Shown in pieces: positions 9,137 through 17,781 of a stretch of DNA of 64,000 nucleotides. The notes under the pieces were generated by a model, which did not search any database, had not been told where the DNA came from, and saw only the letters and a program-made list of their open reading frames with translations. Source of the stretch: JAWKZG01 sp041396125. GTDB lineage: Bacteria > Pseudomonadota > Gammaproteobacteria > Competibacterales > Competibacteraceae. Made by a program: the position numbers and the translations under genes. The stretch is taken from NCBI GenBank assembly GCA_041396125.1, contig JAWKZG010000005.1, positions 124,001-188,000 on the forward strand. Direction: 5' to 3'. The stretch's first letter is position 1. Each line of letters starts with the position of its first letter.

Positions 9137-10281
9137 CGCAATTCGGCGAATTGGAAGGCAGATTGACAGCCAAGAAAGATATCTTCGTCGGCATTGATGC
9201 GCGCTGCCTCAATACCGATCACTTGCGCGGGATGGGCAAGTACGTTTCAGAATTCATAAGCCATATCGACGCACCGCCGTCTCTGCGCTGGCAGTTCTTT
9301 GGCGATCGGCCGGAGAGTCCGTTCCACGCGCCAGCGGGCGTTTCCGCGTCGACCGAGCTGTTCGATTTCCGAGGCTATCGCTTCCACACCTGGGAACAGA
9401 TCGGACTGCCGCTGCGGGCACGTCGCCGGCAGGTTGATCTTCTGCATTGCACTGCGACCAGCCTGCCTTTCTGGCAGCCCGTGCCCACGGTCGTAACCAT
9501 ACATGACATGCTACCATGGCGTTCGCCGCTCGACGGCTACGCACAGTGGTATCGTTACCACCTTCTGCCGAGTGCGTACCGGCGTGCCGCGGCAATCATA
9601 ACGATCAGCGAATCGTCGCGTCGCGACATCCTCGCCATGTGGCCTTGGCTAGCGGAAAAGCTGCATGTAATCCCGCACGGCGTTTCGGACATCTATCTTG
9701 ATGCGGGCGAGTTTCCCCGGCCGGATTCGGTGACCGGGATAATAGGGGATGCTCGCTATCTGCTATACGTCGGTGGGGCGATCGAACGAAAGCGTTTCGG
9801 CTGGGCGCTACGGGTATATGAGGCACTGGAGACTACCGAACACAAGCTCCTGGTCTGTGGCTTCAGTAAGGCGGAAAAACGAACAGCCATGGCAACGTTG
9901 CCACCGCAACTCGCCGGCCGGGTGTCCTTTCTGCCTTTCGTTCCCGAGCGGGACATGCCTGGCCTCTATCAGCATGCCGAACTGATCCTCTACCCGACAC
10001 TTTTTGAAGGCTTCGGCTTTCCGGTCCTCGAGGCCCAGGCGGTCGGCACGCCGGTTCTATTCAGCGATCTTTCCAGTCTTTCCGAGTTGAAAGGTCCGGA
10101 TGCCGAAACACTTCCGGTAGACAATCTCGATGCCTGGGTCGAAACATGTCGACGGATCCTGTCACATCGGCAGGGCCCAGGCCGCGTCGGTATGGAGCAC
10201 GGGCGGGCATGGGCTCGTCGCTTCTCGTGGAAGGAGAGCGCTGATCGGCACCTTCGAGTCTATTGTTCCGCCATGCGTTGA
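9133..10281 (+). CDS. Family 4 glycosyltransferase
   Basis: A GT-B enzyme of about 382 residues. Motifs from N to C: VGIDARCLNTDHLRGMGKYV (acceptor domain start), VDLLHCTATSLPFW, TVVTIHDMLPW, AIITISESSRRDIL, LHVIPHGV, YLLYVGGAIERKR (sugar-nucleotide domain start) and LILYPTLFEGFGFPVLEAQAVGTPVLFS, which carries the GT4 E-x7-E signature. The open frame reaches back to 9022, but those residues overlap the upstream gene. TTG at 9133 (overlapping the previous stop) or TTG at 9163 behind GGAAGG is the likely start. It acts on lipid-linked intermediates at the cytoplasmic membrane; specificity is unknown. It is the last plus-strand gene of the cluster. Confidence 0.85.
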   Translation: MTQFGELEGRLTAKKDIFVGIDARCLNTDHLRGMGKYVSEFISHIDAPPSLRWQFFGDRPESPFHAPAGVSASTELFDFRGYRFHTWEQIGLPLRARRRQVDLLHCTATSLPFWQPVPTVVTIHDMLPWRSPLDGYAQWYRYHLLPSAYRRAAAIITISESSRRDILAMWPWLAEKLHVIPHGVSDIYLDAGEFPRPDSVTGIIGDARYLLYVGGAIERKRFGWALRVYEALETTEHKLLVCGFSKAEKRTAMATLPPQLAGRVSFLPFVPERDMPGLYQHAELILYPTLFEGFGFPVLEAQAVGTPVLFSDLSSLSELKGPDAETLPVDNLDAWVETCRRILSHRQGPGRVGMEHGRAWARRFSWKESADRHLRVYCSAMR

Positions 10282-10419
10282 GCAGACCAAGCTCCGGCAT
10301 GCCTGGATGACGAATGGCCTGATCCCTGATCGTAGGCACCAGCGTGTTCGTGCTGGACTGGACGTTACGAGCGGGGCGGACCGTGGAGTCCTGGAGCCGC
10401 CGCCGCGAGGACTTGTTCC

Positions 10420-10436
10420 GGCCGGTTGCACCGGCC
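10420..10436. terminator. Stem-loop between convergent genes
   Basis: GGCCGGT-TGC-ACCGGCC forms a 7-bp GC-rich stem between the end of the last glycosyltransferase and the end of the minus-strand exported protein. It may act as a terminator for either strand, although no strong U tract follows. Confidence 0.35.
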
Positions 10437-10454
10437 AGTAAAGTTACAGCAATC

Positions 10455-11710
10455 TCAGGGAACGATCTTCAAGCCGGTCGGGGCCGACGGAGCGACGCCC
10501 GTGCCTGTTACGTTGACTTTATAGACGTGGAGTTGGGGCCACGCCGATCCGCCGCCTTCACGGCTCTTCAGTACATAAAGAAGCTTTGCAGTCGGATCGA
10601 ACGCTACGCCGAGGGCGGACCATTCGTCTCCTGGGTTGCCGAGACTAGGCAATTCCCAATGCGCGTACGGTAGTACGTCCCACATCTGTTTCGTGCCGGC
10701 CTTGGCGGCCGCAAAATCGTCGACGTCGTAGGCCCACATGTAATGCACGTAGGGATAGGCGTGTGCGCCTTTGTTGTCTGGATATTGGGGGTCGTTACAC
10801 TCGGATCCACCGTAGCAATAACTGCCTTTCCCCGTAGTGCCGACGAACAGTACCGTATCGGTACCCTCTACGAAACTGACTCCACCCATCTTCGTCGTCG
10901 GATTCGCTTCCGGATGCGATCCGCTCGCACCCCAGCTGTTGAGTGTATGATGTCCGTCGGGATAGCCCACCAATCCGGTTACCGTGCCGGGCCGCTCCGG
11001 ATCGAAGGCGTAGAGCGCAGGTCCGAGCGAGGTTCGCGAAATGATCGAGAAACAGCAACCGCCGATCACCGCCGGTCCGCCGAGCATTGCCTGGAATTCG
11101 GTCGGCACGTTGTCCATATACTGGTTGTACATGCCCTGGTTGCCCGGCCCCGCGGCGATCGGTCCCACCATGCCATTATGATTGCCGAGCGTAAGGCTGT
11201 GCCGCCGCTAGCGACTTCGACTGGGTAAACAAAGCGTCGTAGTAGCTGAAGGCGGTCACGTAGAGGTTGTTCTTATAGACGAGGTGACCACCGATGAAGC
11301 AGCCATTGTAACAATCGGCGACTTGACTCCACGTACCATTGGTCGGATCAGTGTAGTTCTGAATGAACGTCGCAGTGCCGCCAACCGCCGGCTTCGTGAT
11401 TTCCGCAACGCAGTGTGTGCCCAAACGCCCAGATATGTAGAAGCCCGGCGCTACCGTTGCCCGACGCGTTGTACGTCAGGCCCGTCGCACGCGCATTCGG
11501 CGATCCTGCGCAACCTCCGTCGCTGTGCAGTATATTGATTGTGCCGAGGTATGTAAGGTCCGTTGATTGAATACGCTGTCCAGCCATTGCGGCACCACTA
11601 CCTAGGCCGAGAATCCCAAGCGCAATCAGCAGGGCTGAATGGGCGGCATTTAGCGTACACTGTGTCCGTGCCAACTGGGTCCGGAACCCGGCAAAAAAGA
11701 GTGTCTTCAT
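10455..11710 (-). pseudogene. Exported protein of unknown function, split by frameshifts
   Basis: Three overlapping minus-strand frames form one protein of about 410 residues. An N-terminal signal peptide (ALLIALGILGLGSGAAMA) at 11710 is followed by YLGTINILHSDGGC. The second frame runs from about 11424 (FIQNYTDPTNGTWSQVADCYNGCFIGGHLVYKNNLYV) and the third from about 11190 to 10455 (YAFDPERPGTVTG, SWGASGSHPEANP, VLFVGTTGKGSYCYGG, HYMWAYDVDDFA, WSALGVAFDPTAKLLYVLKSREGG). The repeated short beta-strand pattern suggests a beta-propeller-like exported protein, but no family is recognised. Two indels (near 11190 and 11420) break it. It ends PSAPTGLKIVP, like the neighbouring beta-helix protein. 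Confidence 0.6.
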
Positions 11711-11854
11711 GATGTTGTTCCTTCTTAAGAACTACCCGGTAGAGCGCTCGCGTCGCTCATGGTCGGAAGAGCGGCGGATAGGCCGACGCACAGCGCGTGT
11801 ATGGCCGACACCGCTCAATGTGTGGTTTGTGTTCAATGGGTACGTGCCACACCC

Positions 11855-13087
11855 TCACGGCGTCACAATCCGAAGATTTGCCGGGGGTTGTAAGCTGAGG
11901 TTGGAAGCGTGTTCGTCAGCACCAATGTCAATCCCCATCCCCTGAGGCCGATTCTGACCATCGAAATCATCGCTTAATCCAGAAATCACCTGCCCCATAT
12001 CGACCACCGTGCTGACCGCTGACGCCAAGTGTAGATCGCCACTCGACCGATTGACGAACCAAGTACCCGTTGCATTCGTCACATTCTTGGCGATTGTACC
12101 GGTCGCACCGTCCCGACTCTGGATCGGTTTGTTCGTCAAATTATTGGCAATCAGTACATTCTGTGTCGAGGTAAAACGATACTCGATCGCCCAGGGAAAG
12201 CTGTTCTTCATAAAAATTGTGTTGTTGTACACTTGAGTATTAGGGCTTTCAGTTAGTGCGATTGCAGTATCCGCGAACTGCCCTTTGTTAGCTGTATGGT
12301 AAATCATATTATTGCGTATGACGCCACCATTATTAGGCCGACCGGCTAGCCCAAAACCAATGCCTCTGTCGCAATTCATGATAAGGTTTTTCTCAATCGT
12401 ATTGTTTGCCGAGTAATTCCAAAAATGAATCGCAAACTCCGCGACTGCACTACTTGGGCTAATGATATTTCTGAACGTATTATTTCGTACGGTCCAGTTT
12501 TTAGCACCATGTGCGTCAATTCCACCAATATAATATTGGGGACCAATTTCTGCGCTGTATTCAAACAGACAATTCTCAACTAGCCCGTTGTCTGATGACA
12601 CACTCGGATTCGATGGATTATTGCCTACAGACACTTTCAGCATCTGCTCATAGGCATCTCGAAAGATACAATTTCGGATTATTGGATTGTCAGCATTTCT
12701 TTCACCTGCAATTTGAATAAGATGCCAACGGCTTTTTTGCAGAGTAATACCATCAAGCTTAAAACTGCTGGCGGCGACCCGGATAACATTACCTACACGA
12801 GCCGTACTACTCATCGCATCACCCTGGATAATCACGTTCTCGCGATTGCCCGACTGGCTGGTGATTGTTACGGCAGGTGCATTAATGTAGAGCGTGTCGT
12901 TCAGAGTATAGACGCCATCCTGCATTAAGATAGTCGTGTTACCTCCTGAACTATTCGCCGTTGCTACGGCATTTTCTAGCTGTGTTACGGTGCTAACATT
13001 AATCGTTGCGGCAAAAGCTGTGCCCCATATGATTGATATAATAGTGAATCCTGTTCTAATAATTTGTATGATTTTGGATAAAATCAT
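11855..13087 (-). CDS. Exported right-handed parallel beta-helix protein (polysaccharide lyase-like)
   Basis: A 410-residue secreted protein. The ATG at 13087 has a GAGG site at good distance and is preferred over the upstream in-frame TTG at 13108. The signal peptide (IIQIIRTGFTIISIIWGTAFA) is followed by NVSTVTQLENAVATANSSGGNTTILMQDGVYTL, the usual start of pectate-lyase/chondroitinase-B-like beta-helices. Many Asn-rich turns follow (IIRNCIFRDA, VENCLFEYS, VRNNTFRN, IEKNLIMNC, VIRNNMIYH, VYNNTIFM) and the C-terminal cap is GMGIDIGADE. It probably binds or trims extracellular polysaccharide. The gene is AT-rich relative to the left cluster and follows the lectin-like gene by 88 bases, so they may share a transcript. 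Catalytic residues cannot be assigned. Confidence 0.8.
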   Translation of the reverse strand: MILSKIIQIIRTGFTIISIIWGTAFAATINVSTVTQLENAVATANSSGGNTTILMQDGVYTLNDTLYINAPAVTITSQSGNRENVIIQGDAMSSTARVGNVIRVAASSFKLDGITLQKSRWHLIQIAGERNADNPIIRNCIFRDAYEQMLKVSVGNNPSNPSVSSDNGLVENCLFEYSAEIGPQYYIGGIDAHGAKNWTVRNNTFRNIISPSSAVAEFAIHFWNYSANNTIEKNLIMNCDRGIGFGLAGRPNNGGVIRNNMIYHTANKGQFADTAIALTESPNTQVYNNTIFMKNSFPWAIEYRFTSTQNVLIANNLTNKPIQSRDGATGTIAKNVTNATGTWFVNRSSGDLHLASAVSTVVDMGQVISGLSDDFDGQNRPQGMGIDIGADEHASNLSLQPPANLRIVTP

Positions 13088-13175
13088 TACGATACCTCTA
13101 GTGCCCAACCCCTTTAAAGAAACGGAGCTGGGCGGTTGATCGATGATAAATTAAATCACTGAGTTTTAGTCGAGG

Positions 13176-15551
13176 CTAATCAGTTTTCGAAAAAACCATA
13201 TACCCTACAACCTCACTAGTATGGCCAACCTCACTATTTTTTGACTGCTCTTCAGCTACAATCACATCAACACCGTACATATCTTTCGAGTCACTACGGA
13301 TGCTGGCGGTATCGCCACCATCTCGTGATTGCATATCAGCAAGAAATATCGGTGCATTCAGGAACGTTGACTGAAAATCGATATAGTATGGCTTATGAGT
13401 TACTGCATCAGGTGTTCTACCCACCTCGAAGGAGATATCATCAATCGTGCCTATTGAAGGCTCCCAGGCAATGTAATTGACCGCCTCCACAGCATGAGAT
13501 CGAGCATTTGCTTCCTGTTCCTGTAGTTGCACTTGGAAACCGCTTGTTCCAATGTTTCGAAGTCGGGTCGTCACAGCATCACTTTCATTGATGCTGGCGA
13601 CTGCTGCCATAATAACAGGGGCTGTCGAGAATGACTGCTGGAGACTTACTGTCTTGAATGAAGTATGCACATTGCCAATCTCTATGGACCCCGCTTCCAC
13701 TTGAGTGCCATCAGGCAAGGTGTGGTTACCGCGTTCCATGGCCAGATAGCCGACGGTTTCCGTCCCGTGGGCGCCGTCCAGATAATCCCATTCCTGCAGC
13801 CGAATATCGAAGCCGCTGGCATCAACATTGCGGATACGCACTACCACCGGCTGGCCACTATCCAAGCTGGGGGCATTAGCTATAACAACGGGATCTTCAA
13901 AGCTCTTGGTGAGATTCACACGTTGCCAAATATGATCAATCGCGATTTCTCCAGTTTCTAGCAACGCTGAGGATGGGCTTAGCGGTAAATCCGCTTCAGG
14001 TCCGGCCCAGAAATTCGTATCAACCTCAGCTGCACTCAATGCCCGATCATACATCGCCACCAGATACATCTCACCCAGCCAGGGACGCTCTTTACCTTGT
14101 TTATCAGCTGACGGTTCGTTAGCCAGAGCCAGTGCAAAATCTCCCCAATTTGAGAAGTTACCGCTGACTGTAGCACTGGATTCTTGTATCCCGTTAATGT
14201 AAAAACGAGCTTGCCCTGACGCATTACGTGTGTAAACCAAATGCGAAAGACCAGTGACCGCAGTACCTGTTGATGTACTTAAAGCAGGTTTACCGTATTT
14301 ATCGGTTGTACTGGTACGCAACCGGGTCATATATTTCGTTCCGTCCTGGCCCATCGCAAAATTACCACCGTTCAAACCGTCTTGTGACAACGCTACGATG
14401 CGCGCTGGCCCAGCTTGTGTAGTATTGGCCGGAGTCACCCAGGCTTCAATAGTGATTGCCTGGCTTGCCTGCAATGCTGTGCGCAATCTACTCGCAGCCC
14501 CTGATGAACGGATTGTTGCTGCTTTAGTAATCGCGATACCCCCACCAGGTAACCAATTAACGGAGGCTGGATTCGATATCACCAAATCAAGTGGTACCCC
14601 TGCTCCAGATACATCCTTTACTGTACCACCAGCACCTTCTTCAAACGTGTACAACGCAATTTGGCCTGCTGTAATACGGCTATCCGTGTACTCATCAACA
14701 ACAGTGATATAACTCGTTTTGGTCTCAGCATCGGTACCTCCTGGACCTGTTACCGATAGACTGACCGTGTAACTGCCTGCAGCGTCATAAGTATGGCTTG
14801 GGTTTTTGGCCGTGCTGGTACTACCATCGCCAAAATTCCAGGTACGACTCGTAACTTCACCGCTTGAGGTATCCGTAAAATTTACACTAAACGGCGCAAC
14901 GCCCGTCGTCGACGCTGAATTGATCGTAAAATCTGCAACCGGGGGGGCCGCTTGAACAGTGATCAGATTGGTTTTACTGATCGAATCATTTCCATTTGGG
15001 CCCGTAATATTTAGACGAACGGTGTAAGTTCCTGGCTTCGTATAGGATTTAATGGCGTTTTGGCCACTACCACTACTTCCATCCCCGAAGTCCCAGGACC
15101 AATCGGTAATGCTGCCAGTTGAAGTGTCGGTAAAATTCACCATTAAAGGTGCGGTGCCATTTATTGGCGTTGCACTAAAATCGGCTTCTGGCGGTGGGGA
15201 TGGTTGCGGCAAAACAGTAATCAACCCATCAATTATCTTGCTGTCGGAGCCTCCTGGACCAGTGACGGTTAAACTGACAGTGTAATTACCCGCAGCGTTA
15301 TAGGTGTGGTTCGGAGCTTCGGCAGCACTAGTACTGCCATCACCAAAATCCCAACTATAGCTGTCAATGTCACCAAGAGAAGCATTCGTAAAATTAACTA
15401 CCAACGGCAGGGTACCTGACGTTAGATTAACGCTAAAATCAGCAGTTGGTGGCTCCCAGGTCTGGTCTGGATCTAACACAGGTCCGGCCCAGAAATTCGT
15501 ATCAACCTCAGCTGCACTCAATGCCCGATCATACATCGCCACCAGATACAT
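13176..15551 (-). CDS. PKD-LamG-H-lectin-like extracellular protein, C-terminal part
   Basis: A 791-residue frame, almost certainly the C-terminal two thirds of one protein that begins at 17014. Order: end of a first LamG-like domain (1-30), three PKD domains (about 37-115, 122-200, 205-285; each with WDFGDGS or WNFGDGS and a TVSL-type strand), a second LamG/concanavalin-like domain (about 300-510, VKDVSGAGVPLDL, ITIEAWVTPANTTQAG, ARFYINGIQES), then three repeats of about 80 residues resembling H-type lectin domains (HIWQRVNLTKSFEDPVVIA and similar). Such proteins act as extracellular adhesins or matrix components. The nominal start at 15551 lies inside a domain, so it is not a natural start. 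Confidence 0.75.
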   Translation of the reverse strand: MYLVAMYDRALSAAEVDTNFWAGPVLDPDQTWEPPTADFSVNLTSGTLPLVVNFTNASLGDIDSYSWDFGDGSTSAAEAPNHTYNAAGNYTVSLTVTGPGGSDSKIIDGLITVLPQPSPPPEADFSATPINGTAPLMVNFTDTSTGSITDWSWDFGDGSSGSGQNAIKSYTKPGTYTVRLNITGPNGNDSISKTNLITVQAAPPVADFTINSASTTGVAPFSVNFTDTSSGEVTSRTWNFGDGSTSTAKNPSHTYDAAGSYTVSLSVTGPGGTDAETKTSYITVVDEYTDSRITAGQIALYTFEEGAGGTVKDVSGAGVPLDLVISNPASVNWLPGGGIAITKAATIRSSGAASRLRTALQASQAITIEAWVTPANTTQAGPARIVALSQDGLNGGNFAMGQDGTKYMTRLRTSTTDKYGKPALSTSTGTAVTGLSHLVYTRNASGQARFYINGIQESSATVSGNFSNWGDFALALANEPSADKQGKERPWLGEMYLVAMYDRALSAAEVDTNFWAGPEADLPLSPSSALLETGEIAIDHIWQRVNLTKSFEDPVVIANAPSLDSGQPVVVRIRNVDASGFDIRLQEWDYLDGAHGTETVGYLAMERGNHTLPDGTQVEAGSIEIGNVHTSFKTVSLQQSFSTAPVIMAAVASINESDAVTTRLRNIGTSGFQVQLQEQEANARSHAVEAVNYIAWEPSIGTIDDISFEVGRTPDAVTHKPYYIDFQSTFLNAPIFLADMQSRDGGDTASIRSDSKDMYGVDVIVAEEQSKNSEVGHTSEVVGYMVFSKTD
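13997..14876. repeat. Direct repeat copy A (LamG plus part of a PKD domain)
   Basis: This roughly 880-bp block is repeated almost exactly at 15479-16355, in the same orientation and inside the same gene. It encodes the LamG-like domain and the edge of the adjoining PKD domain. Differences are a few substitutions and small indels; the reading frame is intact in this copy. Homology fades sharply just after the string encoding VTSRTW. Confidence 0.85.
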
Positions 15552-16355
15552 CTCACCCAGCCAGGGACGCTCTTTACCTTGTTTATCAGCTGACGGTTCG
15601 TTAGCCAGAGCCAGTGCAAAATCTCCCCAATTTGAGAAGTTACCGCTGACTGTAGCACTGGATTCTTGTATCCCGTTAATGTAAAAACGAGCTTGCCCTG
15701 ACGCATTACGTGTAAACCAAATGCGAAAGACCAGTGACCGCAGTACCTGTTGATGTACTTAAAGCAGGTTTACCGTATTTATCGGTTGTACTGGTACGCA
15801 ACCGGGTCATATATTTCGTTCCGTCCTGGCCCATCGCAAAATTACCACTGTTCAAACCGTCTTGTGACAACGCTACGATGCGCGCTGGCCCAGCTTGTGT
15901 AGTATTGGCCGGAGTCACCCAGGCTTCAATAGTGATTGCCTGGCTTGCCTGCACTGCTGTGCGCAATCTACTCGCAGCCCCTGATGAACGGATTGTTGCT
16001 GCTTTAGTAATCGCGATACCCCACCAGGTAACCAATTAACGGAGGCTGGATTCGATATCACCAAATCAAGTGGTACCCCTGCTCCAGATACATCCTTTAC
16101 TGTACCACCAGCACCTTCTTCAAACGTGTACAACGCAATTTGGCCTGCTGTGATACGGCTATCCGTGTACTCATCAACAACAGTGATATAACTCGTTTTA
16201 GTCTCAGCATCAGTACCTCCTGGACCTGTTACCGATAGACTGACCGTGTAACTGCCTGCAGCGTCATAAGTATGGCTTAGTTTTTGGCCGTGCTGGTACT
16301 ACCATCGCAAAATTCCAGAGTACGACTCGTAACTTCACCGCTTGAGGTATCCGTG
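15479..16355. repeat. Direct repeat copy B, carrying the frame-breaking indels
   Basis: Second copy of the duplicated LamG/PKD block, offset by about 1,480 bases. Compared with copy A it has lost GT in a GTGTGT run (near 15711), one C in a C5 run (near 16020), G in a GGGTTTTT run (near 16278) and one C near 16308, with a few substitutions. These indels break the reading frame in this copy only. The near identity implies a recent duplication or ongoing gene conversion. Confidence 0.85.
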
Positions 16356-17014
16356 AAATTGACATTGAACGGAGCAGTGCCCGTCGTCGATGTCGAATTA
16401 AAATCAGCTTTAGGCAAAGCGGGTGGCGAGGAAGAGGAAGACACCGTGATCAATCCATTCATGACCTTACTGTCCGACCCACCAGGTCCGGTAACCGTCA
16501 GACTCACGTTATAGGTGCCCGCGGTGTTATAGGTATGGCTCGGATTATTGGCGGTGCTGGTACTGCCGTCACCAAAATTCCAGTTACGGCTTGCGATATC
16601 ACCTGATGACGTATTGGCAAAATTAACAGTCAGTGGCACAGTGCCTGAGGTTGGTGTAGCGCTGAAATTCGCGTTTGGTGGTGCCAGAGCCGGAATGGTT
16701 TTACTCACCTCATTGGAAAAATCACTTTCGGTGGAACCATCCGTTGCAGTTACGGCAAAATAGTAGGTTTGTCCATCTTGCAGGCCGGTGACGGTATAGC
16801 TTGTAGCCATCCCGGTATTAATATTTGACGTGTAGTTACCGCTTGATTGACCGTAGTAAAGACGGTAGCTGGTGACACTGGGGCTGCTGCTGGGATCCCA
16901 GGTTAGTGTTGCCTGCCCGGCGATAGCGTCGAAAGACGCAATGATGAACAAACAAGTAGCCAGCCAATAGATTGCATTATAGCCTCTATTGGCTAAACCA
17001 ATAAAACTTCGCAT
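16277..17014 (-). CDS. N-terminal part of the PKD/LamG/lectin-like protein, c-di-GMP riboswitch controlled
   Basis: A 245-residue frame starting at ATG 17014 behind GAGAGG. It has a signal peptide (AIYWLATCLFIIASFDAIAG), a fibronectin type III domain (about 33-110: LTWDPSSSPSVTSYRLYYG, TVTGLQDGQTYYFAVTATD), one PKD domain (about 113-195) and the start of a second PKD domain (near 203). Reading then leaves frame near 16276, where the parallel copy of the duplicated segment has GGG but this copy has fewer G. Further indels occur near 16020 and 15711 before the frame joins the large downstream ORF. If repaired, the whole protein would be about 1,280 residues. A GEMM-I riboswitch lies in its leader. 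Confidence 0.75.
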   Translation of the reverse strand: MRSFIGLANRGYNAIYWLATCLFIIASFDAIAGQATLTWDPSSSPSVTSYRLYYGQSSGNYTSNINTGMATSYTVTGLQDGQTYYFAVTATDGSTESDFSNEVSKTIPALAPPNANFSATPTSGTVPLTVNFANTSSGDIASRNWNFGDGSTSTANNPSHTYNTAGTYNVSLTVTGPGGSDSKVMNGLITVSSSSSPPALPKADFNSTSTTGTAPFNVNFTDTSSGEVTSRTLEFCDGSTSTAKN

Positions 17015-17019
17015 TTTAT

Positions 17020-17071
17020 ACCTCTCGTTAAATACCGCGCCGCACGAACAGTGCAGTGCATACGAGAGGCA
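17020..17071 (-). promoter_or_regulatory. Riboswitch expression platform: SD-sequestering segment
   Basis: Between aptamer and start codon the minus strand carries TGCCTCTCGT (about 17062-17071), which can pair over about 10 bp with ACGAGAGGTA (about 17018-17027), the Shine-Dalgarno of the gene at 17014. An alternative hairpin CAGTGC-loop-GCACTG puts the anti-SD segment into its loop. Two mutually exclusive folds are expected for translational control. The sequence does not say whether c-di-GMP turns expression on or off. Confidence 0.65.
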
Positions 17072-17080
17072 CTGAGTTCG

Positions 17081-17165
17081 CTTGGCAACCCTGCGACCAT
17101 GTCCCGCTCCTCGGGGTTTAGGCCAGTAGCTTTGCGTCCCATCTTTTCAGATGGTTTGCCTTTTC
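17081..17165 (-). ncRNA. Cyclic di-GMP-I (GEMM-I) riboswitch aptamer
   Basis: Read on the minus strand, the sequence contains the GEMM-I hallmarks in order: GGCAAACC; a hairpin CCATCT-GAAA-AGATGG with a GNRA tetraloop; GGGACGCAAAGC; GGCCTAAACC (tetraloop receptor side); a second GC-rich hairpin; and a closing GGGTTGCC that pairs with the opening GGCAA. These are the defining conserved blocks of the class that binds c-di-GMP. It lies 66 bases upstream of the ATG at 17014 and in the same orientation, so it should control the exported PKD/lectin-like gene and possibly the beta-helix gene downstream. Confidence 0.88.
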
Positions 17166-17283
17166 AGCTTTACCCTGCTAGTCGAAGCTTTGCTTCGACC
17201 GGCTTAGCTGCCATTTGACTGAGTTCTGAATATTTCATGTCTAACCAACTAAGCATCTAGCGTCATAATTTCGACGCGGCTGT

Positions 17284-17312
17284 ATGCTAGTTATCCCTAC
17301 CCGGCTTGTCAA
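17284..17312 (-). promoter_or_regulatory. Sigma-70-type promoter for the riboswitch leader
   Basis: On the minus strand TTGACA (17312-17307) is followed after 17 bases by TAGCAT (17289-17284). Spacing is ideal and the -35 is perfect; the -10 matches four of six consensus bases. Transcription would start near 17276, giving a leader of about 260 nt that contains the c-di-GMP aptamer. Confidence 0.55.
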
Positions 17313-17781
17313 CAACTTGTCAGCCACATTATTTTCGCCAAAATATTGACATTCCAAATCAATTTTGCGACTAAATATTGCTGATACTTCAGTTGCCATT
17401 TCATTTTATACAAATAAAATTAATTACTTACAATAAAAAAAATAAACGAAGGAACGACAGAACCATAAATAGCAATTAGATAAGTGCAGGTTTAATGCCA
17501 TAACTTAAATATAGAAAAGAGGTGCGGTTTTCCGCGACTGCTGTTAGTATTCAGTCAAATATCGTCAAAAAAACATTAATTAATATTACAAATTCGTCAT
17601 ATTTTTGACAAATTAATCTAAAACTAAAAACACACCTCTATGGCATGATGCTGAGGTGACCGATATCTGAAGGTATGTTGTACAGAATTGCTGGAAAGAA
17701 ACGGCTACACTCGAAAAAATGCGCCGGGGCCGGAAACTTTTGAAGTATGACCGTCAAGAAAACGGTCGGGGCAGGCTTACC
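17313..17781. other. AT-rich gap between the XrtA-type ATPase and the riboswitch promoter
   Basis: About 470 bases with strikingly AT-rich tracts (especially 17400-17640) and no credible coding frame. A 6-bp inverted repeat, GACCGT / ACGGTC (17749-17767), lies just past the stop of the ATPase gene and might end its transcript, although no U run follows. The AT-rich stretch may be a regulatory upstream region, for instance for nucleoid proteins, but no specific site was recognised. Confidence 0.4.

Noticed and set aside
13104..13134. GCCCA...TGGGC dyad between the beta-helix and lectin genes as terminator
   Set aside because: Only 5 bp of stem with a 21-base loop and no U tract; too weak.
17640..17660. 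TGGCATGATGCTGA as a sigma-54 promoter for the XrtA-type locus
   Set aside because: GG-to-GC spacing is wrong for -24/-12 elements, and no gene starts suitably downstream.
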